A DNA stretch of 64,000 nucleotides. Origin: Sambucus nigra. Its lineage: Eukaryota > Streptophyta > Magnoliopsida > Dipsacales > Adoxaceae. The notes under the pieces are model-generated. The model was not told the origin of the DNA and did no database searches. It worked only from the letters and a program-made list of their open reading frames with translations. Below, one piece after another: positions 21,264 to 32,430 of the stretch. The stretch spans positions 635,442,585-635,506,584 of the forward strand of contig OX422210.1 of the NCBI GenBank assembly GCA_949130495.1. Direction: 5' to 3'. Position numbers and translations under genes: made by a program. Every line of letters begins with the position of its first letter. Position 1 is the first letter of the stretch.

Positions 21264-22873
21264 AATGACAAAAATCATGTCTTCTCCTCCTCCTCCTCCT
21301 CCTTTTGATTTAAATGGAGTCTTGATGAATCTTTCCAGAGGGTAGGAGTCAATGCAATAAACCATGAGGCAATTGGCTCAATCACTACAAGAAAGATCTC
21401 TTGCTCTGTCTAGAAAAACCGTGGCACCATTGCCTGGAAGAGGAATACCTCCACTCCGTCATAGGAGCAGTCATTCAAGATCGTCTCATGATAGGTCTTA
21501 TCATCCTGGATCCACTTCATCTATTAGGTCCTCTAAACCCTATGATGGGCAATATTTCATTCCAGAAAGACCAAGCGTCTTGGAAAGGTTAAGTAGAGAA
21601 TCAACTTTTGATCGGTTGGGCCCTAGGTCCTCCTAGGGAATTTTCCTGATCAGAATGGCATCAGGCCGATCAACGTGGAGAATCTATTAGAACCAGATCA
21701 AGTGTTCGATGAATCGTACACACCGAGAAGACTTCCTAGGAAGAGAGCTCAGCGCACACTTAATGCTCGCTGAGTAGCTTTAAACAGGTCCAATACTGAG
21801 GATCTTACATGGAGAGGGTTAATCCAGTGATTAGAAGATCGAATGGGAGAAATGACCCAGGCAAAGAACAAGCTACAATGCATTTTAACAAAAGGATCCC
21901 CTTCATAAAAGCCATTGTGGACTTTCCTACTCCAGACAAATTCAAGCCGCCAACCATCACCCCCAAGTATGATGGTAAGATTGATCCTGATTTACACATA
22001 GAACAATACCAAGCTGCGACCGACATATATGATGTTTCTAACGAAATAAGATGCAGAACTTTCTTGAGTAACATTACTAGCCCAACCCAAATATGGTATA
22101 ACAACTTACCTCGAGGACAAATTACGACTTTCGATAAGCTCGTCGAGCTATTTATTAGTAATTTCTTCTTCGAGGCTAAACCAGCTAAGCATTAGCACAT
22201 CTTCTGAATGTCAGGCAACGAGTTGGAGAAACTACCAGGGAGTATATTACTCGGTTCAACCATGAGAAGTTGGAGGTTGTTAATTATGAAGAGAAGACAG
22301 CCATAGCCACTTTTATGAGTGGAATACTACCTAAGAAGTTATATTACGCTTTGGCAAAAGATCCACCTAAAATTATGACTAAACTCATGGCCAAGGCAGG
22401 GAAAATAATGAATGTCGAAGAAGAAATGGTTGCTAAATAGGGACAGACATCAAAGTCAGTTGATAAAAAGGAGCCTAAAGAGCCGAAGGAAACTAAGGAG
22501 AAAAAAGAGGACAAACCTAAAAAGTTAATTGAATACACTCCCTCAACTATGGAAGTCCATCATATTCTAGAGGAGATCAGGAACATCAAAGATCTGAAAT
22601 GGATAGGGAGGATGCAAGTGCCACCCCATAAAAAAGATAAATATAAATATTGTGAGTCCCATAAAGATCATGGACACACCACTGATAGGTGCATCACTCT
22701 GAGAAACGAGATAGAAATGCTCATCTACCGAGGAAAACTTACCAAATTCGTCGATCGACGGGAGAACCGAGAAACGGATAGAAGGTCGGCATTGTCTTGT
22801 AAGCCAAAAGACGATAAAAAAAGAGATCATGATGATTATAAAGGCGATTTGGATCTTCCGAAGAAACCCAAAT
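21264..22873 (+). pseudogene. TAT-A gag
   Basis: It begins near ATG 21264 with a proline run (SSPPPPPPFDLNG) and is stopped within 30 codons. Later segments restore the gag match: GSTSSIRSSKPYDGQYFIPE, FPTPDKFKPPTITPKYDGK, LHIEQYQAA and QIWYNNLPRGQ (Retrotrans_gag family), then a zinc finger YCESHKDHGHTTDRC near 22650-22697. At least five stops or frameshifts interrupt it (for example at about 21345, 21634, 22193, 22438). Gag would form the particle and package RNA, but this copy cannot make the protein. Confidence 0.8.
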
Positions 22874-22893
22874 AACTAGAGAAAGAAATTAAG

Positions 22894-23640
22894 ATGACTA
22901 CTTTTGGTTATTTTGATTGTCAAGTTATTTTAGGGGGATTTGCAGGAGGAGGAGACGAAGCTGTTGAAAGAAAAGCTTATCGAAACGAAGCTTGCTCCCT
23001 CATCAAATGCATCAACCTAAATGACGAAGATGATAATAGACCCAGGAAGGTGAACAAAGATAAGTTGTTCATCGGCTTCTCAAAAAATGACTTATCCGGA
23101 GTACTGTACCCACATGGCGACCCCCTAGTAGTCACTATCAAAATCAATTGAGCCAGAATTGCCAGGGTCCTATTCGATAATGGAAGCTCGTCGATGTTTT
23201 GTTTTTTAATCTTTTCCAAAGTTTGGGTTTAAAAGTTAGTCAATTGGAACCATAACATAGACCTTTTATTGTTTTTTTGAGAGAAAAAGCCTATCCACTG
23301 GGAACCGTGAAACTAGAAGTCTTGATGGATGTTTAGTCGATCAACTGAATAGAGAAGATTCAGTTTTTTGTTCTTGATAAAAATATTAAATCTGCTTATA
23401 ATATGATTCTCGGCAGGGTTGGATTAAAAAAGTTTGAAGCAGTACCATCAACCGTACATCAGTGCTTGAAGTTCCCCACTCACTTCAGAGTGAGCGTAGT
23501 CAAAGGTGATCAAAAGGTGGCCAGATAATGCTATTATACTTCTACCGATCAAGGTGATGTGGTAGATTTGAAGAAAAATATTATCACCTACCAAGTGGAT
23601 ACTTTAGATCCTAGAGAATAGACTAATCTAATTAAAGGGG
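22894..23640 (+). pseudogene. TAT-A protease region
   Basis: The segment FGYFDCQVILGGFAGGGDE leads into the retropepsin. The active-site stretch reads RVLFDNGSSSMF near 23162-23200, where relatives have D-T/G-G-S, so the residue after the catalytic Asp is Asn. It is followed by NMILGRVGLKKFEAVPSTVH, the C-terminal flap/ILGR region. Stops occur at about 23149, 23333 and 23527. The aligned downstream piece in TAT-B lies on the opposite strand. Confidence 0.7.
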
Positions 23641-24500
23641 AGGTTGTGGAAAACACGAAAAATGTGGTCCTAGATGATGAAAGACCAGAAAGGACCACTC
23701 AGATTGGCTCTACCTTAGCACCATCCCTCAAGAAGGAACTGATTGCATTCCTCAAGGAGCGGATAAGTGTTTTTGCTTGGAACCACGAAGATATGCCTAG
23801 AATTGACCCTAATTTCATTTGTCATGATCTTAACATTAACTGGGATGCCAAGTCGATTAAACAAAGATGTAGAGTTTTTAGTCCCGAGATCAAATGTTAT
23901 ACACGAAGAAGTGAAAAAATTATAAAAGACTCAATTCATTAAAGATGTTAAGTATCCCAACTGGCTAGCAAATGTAGTGATGGTGAAAAAAAAGAATGAC
24001 AAATGGATAATGTGCGTGGATTTCACTAATCTTAATAAGGCATGTCCAAAAGATTATTTCCCTTTACCAAAAATCGATCAATTGGTAGATGCAAATGCTA
24101 TCCACGAGCTACTCAGCTTCATGGACGCATACTCTTATTATAACCAAATCAAAATAAAACTTAAGGATAGGGAAAGTACTTCTTTTATCACTAGTCGAGG
24201 AAGCTATTGTTATAATGTAATGCCTTTCAGATGAAAGAATGCAGGGGTTACTTATTAGAGGTTGGTCAACAAAGTGTTTGAAGCGCAAATTAGAAAAAAT
24301 ATGGAAGGTTATGTAAATGATATGCTCACAAAAAGCAAATTGGATGCTGACCACATTGTCGACCTCTCTCAGATCTTTGATCAATTGGAGAAGCATCAGA
24401 TGAATCTCAATTAATCCAAGTGTGCAATTGGAGTACAAGAATGAATGTTTTGGGGTTTTATTGTTAATCAGAGAGGTATGGAGGCAAATCCTGTAAAAAT
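23640..24500 (+). pseudogene. TAT-A reverse transcriptase
   Basis: RT motifs in order: MCVDFTNLNKACPKDYFPLP, FMDAYSYYNQIK, STSFITSRG, YNVMPFR then a stop, and YVNDMLTKSK near 24310. The catalytic YVDD of relatives is YVND here, so the first catalytic Asp is replaced. A frameshift lies near 23890-23940 and stops at about 24232, 24256 and 24413. This is inactive. Confidence 0.85.
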
Positions 24501-25110
24501 CAAAGCTTTGCTTGAAATGCAATCTCCAACCAGCAAGAAAGAAGTCCATAGGCTTACTGGAAGAGAAGCTGCCCTGAATCGCTTTGTGTCCCGAGCAATG
24601 GATAAATTCCTGTCGTCCTTTCAGGTGTTGGGAAAAACTTTTAAGTGGAACGAAGAGTGTGAAAAGGCATTCCAAGAATTAAAGAAATACCTGGGTTCAC
24701 CACTACTGTTATCCCGGATAGTAATGGGGGAGAAGTTGTATCTGTATATAGCCATTTCTGAGTCAGATGTCAGCTCGACACTTATCCAACTAGAAGATGG
24801 AGTGAAAAAAATAGTTTACTACACAAGTAAAGCCTTCAGAAGAGCGAAGATTAGATACCCATGCCTAGAAAACTAACTTTAGCACTGATTGAAGCATCCA
24901 TGCGAATGAGGACTTATTTTCAAGCTCACACGATAGTGGTGTACACGGACTTACATCTTCGATAAACACTTCATAAGCCAGAAAAATCAGGTAGACTTAT
25001 GTATTAGGTGACATAATTAGGAGAATATGATATAAGTTATGAGCCCAGATCATCGATTAAAGGCCAAGCGGTGGCTGATTTTATTATAGAATTTACATAT
25101 TCAAAATAGA
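24445..25110 (+). pseudogene. TAT-A RT thumb and RNase H
   Basis: GFIVNQRGMEANPVKIKALL (RT thumb) is followed by FKWNEECEKAFQELKKYLG, SRIVMGEKLYLYIAISESDV and KIVYYTSKAFRRAKIRYPCL, then after a frameshift MRMRTYFQAHTIVVYTD and ALHKPEKSGRLMY. This is the RNase H domain of Ty3/gypsy polymerases, disrupted at about 24876 and 24963. Confidence 0.8.
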
Positions 25111-25324
25111 ATTCTTCAGAAAAGAGTTCAAAACAACAGACTTCTTTGAAAGAGAGTTCAAAATAACAGACTTTTTCGAAAGAGAGTTCACGAAAAACCA
25201 AGGTTGTGACTGACCAACCTGAGTCATCTACTATTCCAGAGCTTGCTCAAAAATACTTAAAGGAAAGTAAAAAGGTTTATAATCATGGATTATTGTCTAC
25301 AAAATGCTTTGATATAGAGATATA

Positions 25325-25740
25325 GAGATTCGCTTGTGGAAACTATACGTGGACGGATCTTCATGCACTATCGGCAGTGGAGATGGTATTATTCTCAATA
25401 CCCCTAATAATCTTGATGTTTAATATGCACTAAGATTCAAATTTCAAGCCTCAAATAATGAGGACGAGTACGAGGCATTAATCACATGACTGGAGTTAGC
25501 TTTTTAACTGGGTGCCGAGAAAGTAATAGTCCATAGTTATTCTCAATTAATTGTGAATCAAGTTCTGCAGATATACGAAGTTAAAGGAGATTTGACAGTT
25601 AAATATTTAGCCAGGACTATGGAAGTGACGACAAAATTCCCTGCTATACAAATAGTCATAATCCTAAGGATGGACAATGCCCCGAGCAGATTCACTTGCT
25701 CGGCTAGCTTTAGCAACCGGGATTGAGCTTAGAAGGAGCA
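25325..25740 (+). pseudogene. TAT-A second (additional) RNase H
   Basis: LWKLYVDGSSCTIGSGDGII, YALRFQFQASNNEDEYEALI and VIVHSYSQLIVNQVLQIYEV match the additional, archaeal-type RNase H that distinguishes Tat-lineage elements. The VDGSS, NNEAEYEA and SDSQL motifs are altered here (EDEYEA, HSYSQ), and stops interrupt it. LARD-1 interrupts the linker just after this domain. Confidence 0.75.
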
Positions 25741-25742
25741 TA

Positions 25743-27394
25743 TGTAACAACCCGGATTTTTTAAATGAGAATTTTTAAATTAATTTTAAAAATCGTAGAA
25801 AAATAAAATTTTGGATTTTACAAATTTTATAATTTAAAATGTTGGTTTTTATATTGGATCAATTATTAAATAGTCCCTACTATAAATATATATTTTTTAA
25901 AAAGGACACATATTTTTAGTTTAACCCATTTAGTCCCTCAAGCACTCAATATCCTCTTATTTTTAGAGGTCCGCGCCAGCGGCACTCCTTCTCCAAAATA
26001 TGTGGCAAAGGACTTTTTGAGGCAAAATAAAAAAGTTTGGACTAAATGGGTATTAAAAAATGTCCGAGGGACTATTTGGTATATGTCCCTTTTATATTTG
26101 AAAAATAAAATTTCAAACGGAATTGGAATCTGAATTAAAATGGAGTTTTAATTGAATTTTTATTATATGGAAGAGTCCTCAAAACATAAAACTCTCTAAG
26201 AGTCCTCAAAACATAAAACTCTCCAGCAAAAAAATAATAGCTTTACAAATTCGACCGTTTGATCGAGCTGAATTTTTCACAGCAGCCCTGTCTCATCGTT
26301 CGCTACAACATATTAAAAATTTTAAGCCATTCTGACGGTCTGATTGTCCAGAATGATTTTTTTAGTGTTTGTATCTGATTAGAACTCTTTTCTTATTAAA
26401 ACTCTTAATCCTTTATATATCACAACTAATTCGTGGATGGACTTTTCAAATCACTTTTTTTCAAACTTTTCAACCAGAATACCTCTCCAAAATTACTCTC
26501 TTTCATCTACAAACCATAGCCCCAAACTTATTCACGATTTCAGCCTTAGATTATGAGGCTCATTTGGTGCTTTCTCGAGTTTGGGCTAGAGATTTGATTA
26601 TTTTTGTGAGAGCAACGTGATGGTGCGATCAGAGTTAGAGGCTAATTTTTATGTGTTGATTCATGTGATGATTTTGAGGTACGGGACTTACACAATATGC
26701 TCCTAAATTCTCTCGAGAGTATTCCGTTTATTTTTTGTGTCAATTGCACTTATGTTGAATTATGATATTCGTTGGAATACTGAAAATTATTGGAATCTAT
26801 TATTTGATTCATTGTGATATATTATATTATTGATTTGGGCATCGTGTCATAAGATTTTAATATGGCACGGAGAATGGGCACCCGTCAATAATCCAAAATT
26901 TGGATATGCTTAAGAATGCATAGGCGCGGTGAGGTGAGGCCTGGTGACTCATTGATGTGTTGTTGAGAAATTAATATCAATATAATGCTTAAGTATTGCA
27001 TTTGATTTGTATATGCGATTCGTATTGTTGCGATTTATTCATCGTGCTAATTATTTTTGAGCATCTATTCCTGTCATATTGTGTACTTCCCTGTAATTTC
27101 TTTTAATTGGTAGGTTATCGTGGATCGGTACGCCATGGACTATTTTGGAGAATTATTTTAGAGCTTGGATTGGAAGATTTATTTTTGATGTAGTAATTAG
27201 TGGTGTAATTTTTAGTTAGAGAATTTTATATTTGGGAGACTTTATTGTAATCTTTATTGTGGAAATAAAAAGATTGTGGAGTTGTATTTTTATTATGGAC
27301 ATTTAGATGCTCTATACTTGTTGATTGATGAATTTAGTTTAGTTTTATCGCGGTAGCACTCCACGTTATCTTTTCGAGGGTGCGGGGTGTTACA
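25743..27394 (+). repeat. LARD-1 LTR1
   Basis: 1,652 bp. It contains about 245 bp (about 25855-26097) absent from LTR2. The extra segment is bounded by TTTTATATT-type repeats, so LTR2 probably lost it by microhomology deletion. A second, smaller difference lies near 26826-26860. Confidence 0.85.
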
Positions 27395-27647
27395 GATGGT
27401 ATCAGATCTTAGGTATACGATAATCCTTGGGTCTTGGGTTTTAGGTCTAGCATGTGGGTAAGACATATTTTTTGGAGATAGAAATTTTTGGTGATAAGTC
27501 ATGTTAGGCATCGAGGTTAAATGTGAGGTATTTAAAGTTGATTTTTGGAGACGAGATTTATTTTTGGAGGTTATTGGTGTGGCCTGGTTTTTGAGTGTTA
27601 GGCTTTGTTGAATTTCGAGGGAGAAATTCCTTGTTAGTGGGGAAGTA
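27395..27647 (+). other. LARD-1 interior
   Basis: 253 bp holding a primer-binding site (TGGTATCAGATC, 27398-27409) and, at its right end, a purine tract (GTGGGGAAG). No coding capacity. Confidence 0.8.
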
Positions 27648-29036
27648 TGTAACAACCCAGATTTTTTAAATGAGAGTTTTTAAATTAATTTTGAAAATCG
27701 GAGAAAAATAAATTTTGGATTTTATAAATTTTATAATTTAAAATGTTGGTTTTTATATTTGAAAAATAAAATTTCAAACGGAATTGGAATCGGAATTAAA
27801 ATGAATTTTTAATTGAATTTTTATTATATGGAAGAGTCCTCAAAACATAAAACTCTCTAAGAGTCCTCAAAACATAAAATTCTCTAGCAAAAAAATAATA
27901 GTTTTATAAATTCGACCGTTTGATCGAGCTGAATTTTTCACAGCAGTCCTGTCTCGTCGTTCACTACGATAAACTAAAATTTCAAACCATTCTGACGGTC
28001 TGATCGTCCGGAATGATTTTTTTTGTGTTTGTATCTGATTAGAACTCTTTTCTTAATAAAACTCTTAATCCTTTATATATCACAACTAATTCATGGATGG
28101 ACTTTTCAAATCACTTTTTCTCAAACTTTTCAACCAGAAGACCTCTCCAAAATTACTCCCTTTCATCTACAAACCATAGCCCCAAACTTATTCAAGATTT
28201 CAACCTTAAATTAGAAGGCTCAATTGGTGTTTTCTCGAGTTTGGGCTAGAACGAAATTTGATTATTTTTGTGAGAGCAACGTGATGGTGCAATCAGATTT
28301 AAAGGCTAATTTTTATGTGTCGATTCATGTGATGATTTTGAGGTACGTGGCTTACACAATATGCTCTTAAATTCTCTTGAGAGTATTCCATTTGTTTTCT
28401 GTGTCAATTGCACTCATGTTGAATTATGATATTCACTAGAATCCTGAAAATTGTTGGAATCTATTATTTGATTCATTGTGATATATTATATGGCACGGAG
28501 AATGGGCACCCGCCAATAGTCCAAAATTCGAATATGCTTAAGAATGCATAGGTGTGGTGAGGTGAGGTGAGGTGGGGTGAGGCCTGGTGACTCATTGATG
28601 TATTGTTGAGAAATTAATATTGATATAATGCTCAAGTATTGCATTTGATTTGTATATGCGATTCGTATTGTTGCGATTTATTCATCGTGCTAATTATTTT
28701 TGAGCATCTATTCCTGTCATATTGTGTATTTTCCTGTATTTTCTTTTAATTGGCAGGTTAGCGTGGATTGGGACGCCATGGACTATTTTGGAGAATTGTT
28801 TTAGAGCTTGGATTGGAAGATTTATTTTTGATGTAATAATTAGTGGTGTAATTTTTAGTTGGATAATTTTATATTCGAGAGACTTTATTGTAATATTTAT
28901 TGTGGAAATAAAAAAATCGTGGAGTTATATTTTTATTATGGACATTTAGATGCTCTATACTTGTTGATTGATGGATTTAGTTTAGTTTTATTGCGGTAGC
29001 AATCCGCGTTCTCTTTTCGAGGGCGCGGGTGTTACA
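27648..29036 (+). repeat. LARD-1 LTR2
   Basis: 1,389 bp. Relative to LTR1 it lacks the 245-bp block and has an expanded GGTGA run (about 28557-28585). Confidence 0.85.
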
Positions 29037-29041
29037 GCATA

Positions 29042-29813
29042 CCGATGGAGATTCTAACATCTAGAAGCATCGAAGAAGATCTTATGATAAAATTTATTAC
29101 CATGGATTTGGGACCAACATAGATGGATCCAATCAAGGACTACATTGATAAAGGTATTCTATCCACTGATGTAAAAGAGGCGAAGAAATTGAGAAACAAC
29201 GCAGCGGGATATGTCCTATAAAGAGGAATCTTGTATAAGAGGGGATACGCTGTCTACTTACTACGATGTGTTCATCCATTAGAAATTGAAGAACTAATCA
29301 AAAAAGTGCATGAGGGCTCTTGTGGAGATCATTCAGCTGGACGGTCATTAGTTCGACGAATTGCTATGTAGGGATATTACTGGCCGACTATAAAAGAAGA
29401 TTGCAAAAACGTTGCCAAAAAATGTGACAAGTGCCAAACGTTTAAGCAATTCATCAAAGATCTGGGGTTGCCTTGACACCAATTACTTTACTTTGGCCTT
29501 TTGTCATTTGGGTAATTGACTTGGTCGACCCACTACTAACCACAAAAGGGAGGTTCAAGTACTTGGTAGTTATAGTAGATTATTTCACCAAGTGGGTTGA
29601 AGCAGATCTAATGATAGATATGCCATATGAAAAGATTTTTTAATTCAGATGGAAGCATATCATCTATAGGTACGGGATTCCATATGCTTTCATTATGAAC
29701 CATGGTACAAGGTTTGACAATAATGAATTTGAGGCTTATTGTGTCCAATTAAAGATTCAAAAACTTCATTCTGCAAGTGGACACCCGCAATGCAATGGTT
29801 AGACTAAAATCAC
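29042..29813 (+). pseudogene. TAT-A integrase, N-terminal part
   Basis: The reading frame resumes after LARD-1 with ILTSRSIEEDL. The zinc-binding region follows (VHEGSCGDHSAGRSLVRR, GYYWPTIKEDC, KKCDKCQTF), then core pieces GRFKYLVVIVDYFTKWVEA, YGIPYAFIMNHGTRFDNNEF and SASGHPQCNG. The second catalytic Asp region reads MNHGT where relatives have TDHGT, so that Asp is Asn. Several stops are present. TAT-B is inserted right after GHPQCNG.TKIT, and the frame continues at 40618. Confidence 0.8.
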
Positions 29814-30368
29814 TGTTGATACCAAAATTAATGTGCTGATGTGGACGAAGAAGATGAAGACACGTGTCAATCTACATGGCACAACGGCAGCGAGGAAGAT
29901 CATTTCCCGACCAACCGTGTTTCTTTCCGAGAAACTCTATCACACCGAGGAACTCTATCATCCCGAGATACTCTAAGTACTCCGAGAAACTCTTGATCAA
30001 CAAGCAACTAAGGCGGTCCGAACTGCATCTCGGCCGTATCATTAATTACCAGACGGACAACTGTTCAAATATCCATTGTATTCTTGACGCACACGATGCA
30101 TTAAATGTATTACCCTTTCATATGTATATCATTTAATGTATTGGACCTTTCATGTACAGCCTAGAGGCTATAAATACCTTGTATCATCCTCAATTCAGGA
30201 GGACCGGAATTTCTTGAGAGAATTTGTAATCAAGAATTCCACAAACACTCAGCAATAACATAACAGTGGACGTAGGCTTTATTCCTAGCCGAACCACTTT
30301 AAAAATCTTTGTCTTATTTATTTATCTGTGATTGAAAAATTAGAGCGATCTAGTTTTTTACATCAACA
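29814..30368 (+). repeat. TAT-B 5' LTR
   Basis: 555 bp, TGTTGATACC...ACATCAACA. Differences from the 3' LTR seen by eye are at about 29886 (G/A), 29947 (G/T) and 30091 (A/C). Confidence 0.95.
30168..30176 (+). promoter_or_regulatory. TAT-B LTR TATA box
   Basis: CTATAAATA within GAGGCTATAAATACCTTG, about 190 bp before the LTR end and therefore a plausible U3/R promoter. The same motif lies at 40417 in the 3' LTR. Confidence 0.6.
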
Positions 30369-30391
30369 GATTGGCGCCGTTTGTGGGAAAC
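30369..30391 (+). promoter_or_regulatory. TAT-B primer-binding site
   Basis: GATTGGCGCCGTTTGTGGG immediately follows the LTR. TGGCGCCG fits priming by a tRNA ending CGGCGCCA (for example tRNA-Asp); the following bases match less well. Confidence 0.75.
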
Positions 30392-30431
30392 GACTGTTAT
30401 TATCGTTTTTCATAAAAATCATTTGTCACCA

Positions 30432-31357
30432 ATGGCAGATAATCCAGAATCTAGTAATCGAAATGTTGGAAATACTGGAAATCATCCAAATCCGTCTGCA
30501 TCCCCAGATCTGGCCGGAATTATGACGAATCTGGCTCAAGGATAAACCGCCATGCAAGAATCTATGAGGCAACTCATTCAAACTCTTCAGGGCGGTGCAC
30601 CTACCTATTCAGGGCAAAGGAGTGATCATAGGCAATCGCAATCTAGACGTACTGGGTCATATCGCAATGAGGAGTCTAATGATTTTTCTTATCAACCTGG
30701 GCGAACTTCATCGATACGGGCTTCGGATACAGATCAACGTATCACTCTCTCTCCGGAGAGAACTAGCGCTTTGGAAAGGTTAAGTAGAGTATCTCCTTTC
30801 AGTCGGTTAGGACCAAGGAGGAACATGAGTCCACCTAGGGCTCCATCAAGAAGTTTTCGACCACCACCAGGTTTGAGAGAAGGATCTGGGCAATCGCGAC
30901 CAACCACTCGTCGAGATAAATCTCAGGAAGCTACGTCAGAGCAATCAATTGCTCGGACTAAGCGGCCCGAGGAAGGGAATGAAGCATGGAAAGGTTCCAT
31001 TCAACGGTTGGAGGATAGACTGGGAGAAATGGCTAAGGCGAGAAACCCCTTACAGAGAACTTTTGTTCAAGGAACACCTTTTGTGCAAGCCATTATGGAT
31101 TTCCCTACACCGTCGAAATTCAAAGCACTCGTAGTGACTCCCAAGTACGATGGAAAGACAGATCCCGTACTTCATATAGAACAATACCAAGCTGCTGCAG
31201 ATATCTACGCTGTCCCCGACGAGATGAGGTGTAGAGCATTCTCGGGAACTCTTACCGGATCCGCACAGATATGGTACAATAATCTTCCTCGGGGTAAGAT
31301 TTCAACTTTTGTTCAGTTAGCCGAGCTGTTTATTGGCAACTTTTGTTTTGGAGCAAA
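30432..31357 (+). pseudogene. TAT-B gag, truncated
   Basis: It starts at ATG 30432 (MADNPESSNRNVGNTGNHPN). An in-frame TAA at 30543-30545 separates the first 37 codons from a downstream frame starting at ATG 30552. That frame continues with a serine/arginine-rich region and then the Retrotrans_gag core FPTPSKFKALVVTPKYDGK, LHIEQYQAAADIYAV and QIWYNNLPRGK. The protein breaks after about FIGNFCFGA at the left inversion junction. The C-terminal half of gag with its zinc finger, present in TAT-A (22200-22870), is absent. The capsid protein would be incomplete. Confidence 0.85.
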
Positions 31358-32422
31358 CTTTTGATCTGCAGCTCTCTTGCTTTTGGTGAGCATGTCGTCG
31401 ACATAGACCTCCATATTGCGGCTGATTTGTTCGGTGAATACCTTGTTCATCAACCGCTGATATGTTGCACCTGCATTTTTTAAACCAAAAGGCATAACAT
31501 TATAACAATAAGTTCCCCTTGGGGTAATAAAAGAGGTACTTTCCCTGTCTTCAGGTTTCATTTTGATTTGGTTGTAGCCAGAATAAGCATCCATGAAGCT
31601 GAGTAGCTCGTGTCCCGAAGTAGCATCCACTAGTTGATCAATTCTGGGCAATGGAAAATGATCTTTTGGACATGCCTTGTTGAGATCAGTAAAATCAACA
31701 CACATTCTCCATTTGTTGTTCTTCTTCTTTACCATCACCACATTCGCCAACCAATCTGGATATTTCACGTCTTCAATGAATTGGGCTTTCTGGAGTTTCT
31801 CGACCTCCTCTTGTATGGCCTGGTTCTTCTCGGGACTAAACACTCTTCTTCTTTGCTTCACAGGCTTGATCTCCTTATTCACATTGAGTTCATGACATAA
31901 GAAGTTTGGATCTATTCCTGGCATGTCTTCATGACTCCAAGCAAAAGTATTCTTCCTGTTTCTCAAGAAAGTTATCAACTCCTGTTTTATTGAAAAATCC
32001 AACGACGACCCTATCTGAGTTATTCGTTCAGGATGCTCGTCGTCCAGGATAACAATTTCTGTAGAATCCACAACCTGTCCTTTTACGAGTTGAGATTCAT
32101 CCCTAGGGTCAAGAGTTTCAATTTCTGTGCCTTCCTCCACTTGGTAAGTAGTAGTCTTTTTCTGTGATTCTTCAAGTTCCTCTTGCTCGGCAGACGAATA
32201 ATAGCATTCCCGAGCTACTTTTTGATCACCTTTCATAATTCCTACTCCAAAATTCGTTGGGAATTTCAAACACTGATGAACTGTAGATGGAACTGCTTCG
32301 AACTTCTTCAATCCAACTCTTCCCATGATGATGTTGTAGGCGGACTGCACATTCTTATCCATTACAAAAAAGCGTATTCTTTCTGTTCGACAAGCAGGCC
32401 AAGTTCCAATGAGTATATCCAA
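31358..32422 (-). pseudogene. TAT-B protease C-terminus and RT, inverted
   Basis: A long open frame on the minus strand encodes the protease tail (DILIGTWPACRTERIRFFVM, YNIIMGRVGLKKFEAVPS). It then encodes most of RT: MCVDFTDLNKACPKDHFPLP (about residue 248), FMDAYSGYNQIKMKP, STSFITPRG, YNVMPFGLKNAGATYQRLMN and intact catalytic YVDD at about residue 340. Homology ends at KSKRAADQ, exactly where the plus-strand pol frame takes over (FDQLDKYQMK at about 32433). The protease active site is not included. The segment is uninterrupted but in the wrong direction for the element's transcript, so a normal Gag-Pol cannot be made. Confidence 0.9.
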
Positions 32423-32430
32423 CTTGATCG

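Larger units (their letters stand above)
25743..29036 (+). mobile_element. LARD-1: LTR element with very large LTRs and a 253-bp interior
   Basis: LTR1 25743-27394 and LTR2 27648-29036 both start TGTAACAACCC and end GGTGTTACA. A perfect 5-bp target duplication GCATA flanks the element (25738-25742 and 29037-29041). The interior is only 253 bp: a primer site GATGGTATCAGATC right after LTR1 (initiator-Met type) and a purine tract GTTAGTGGGGAAG before LTR2. There is no gag or pol, so it must have depended on another element for proteins. The LTR type resembles chromovirus (Tekay/Del-like) elements; that assignment is a guess. It is inserted in TAT-A between RNase H and integrase. Confidence 0.85.
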
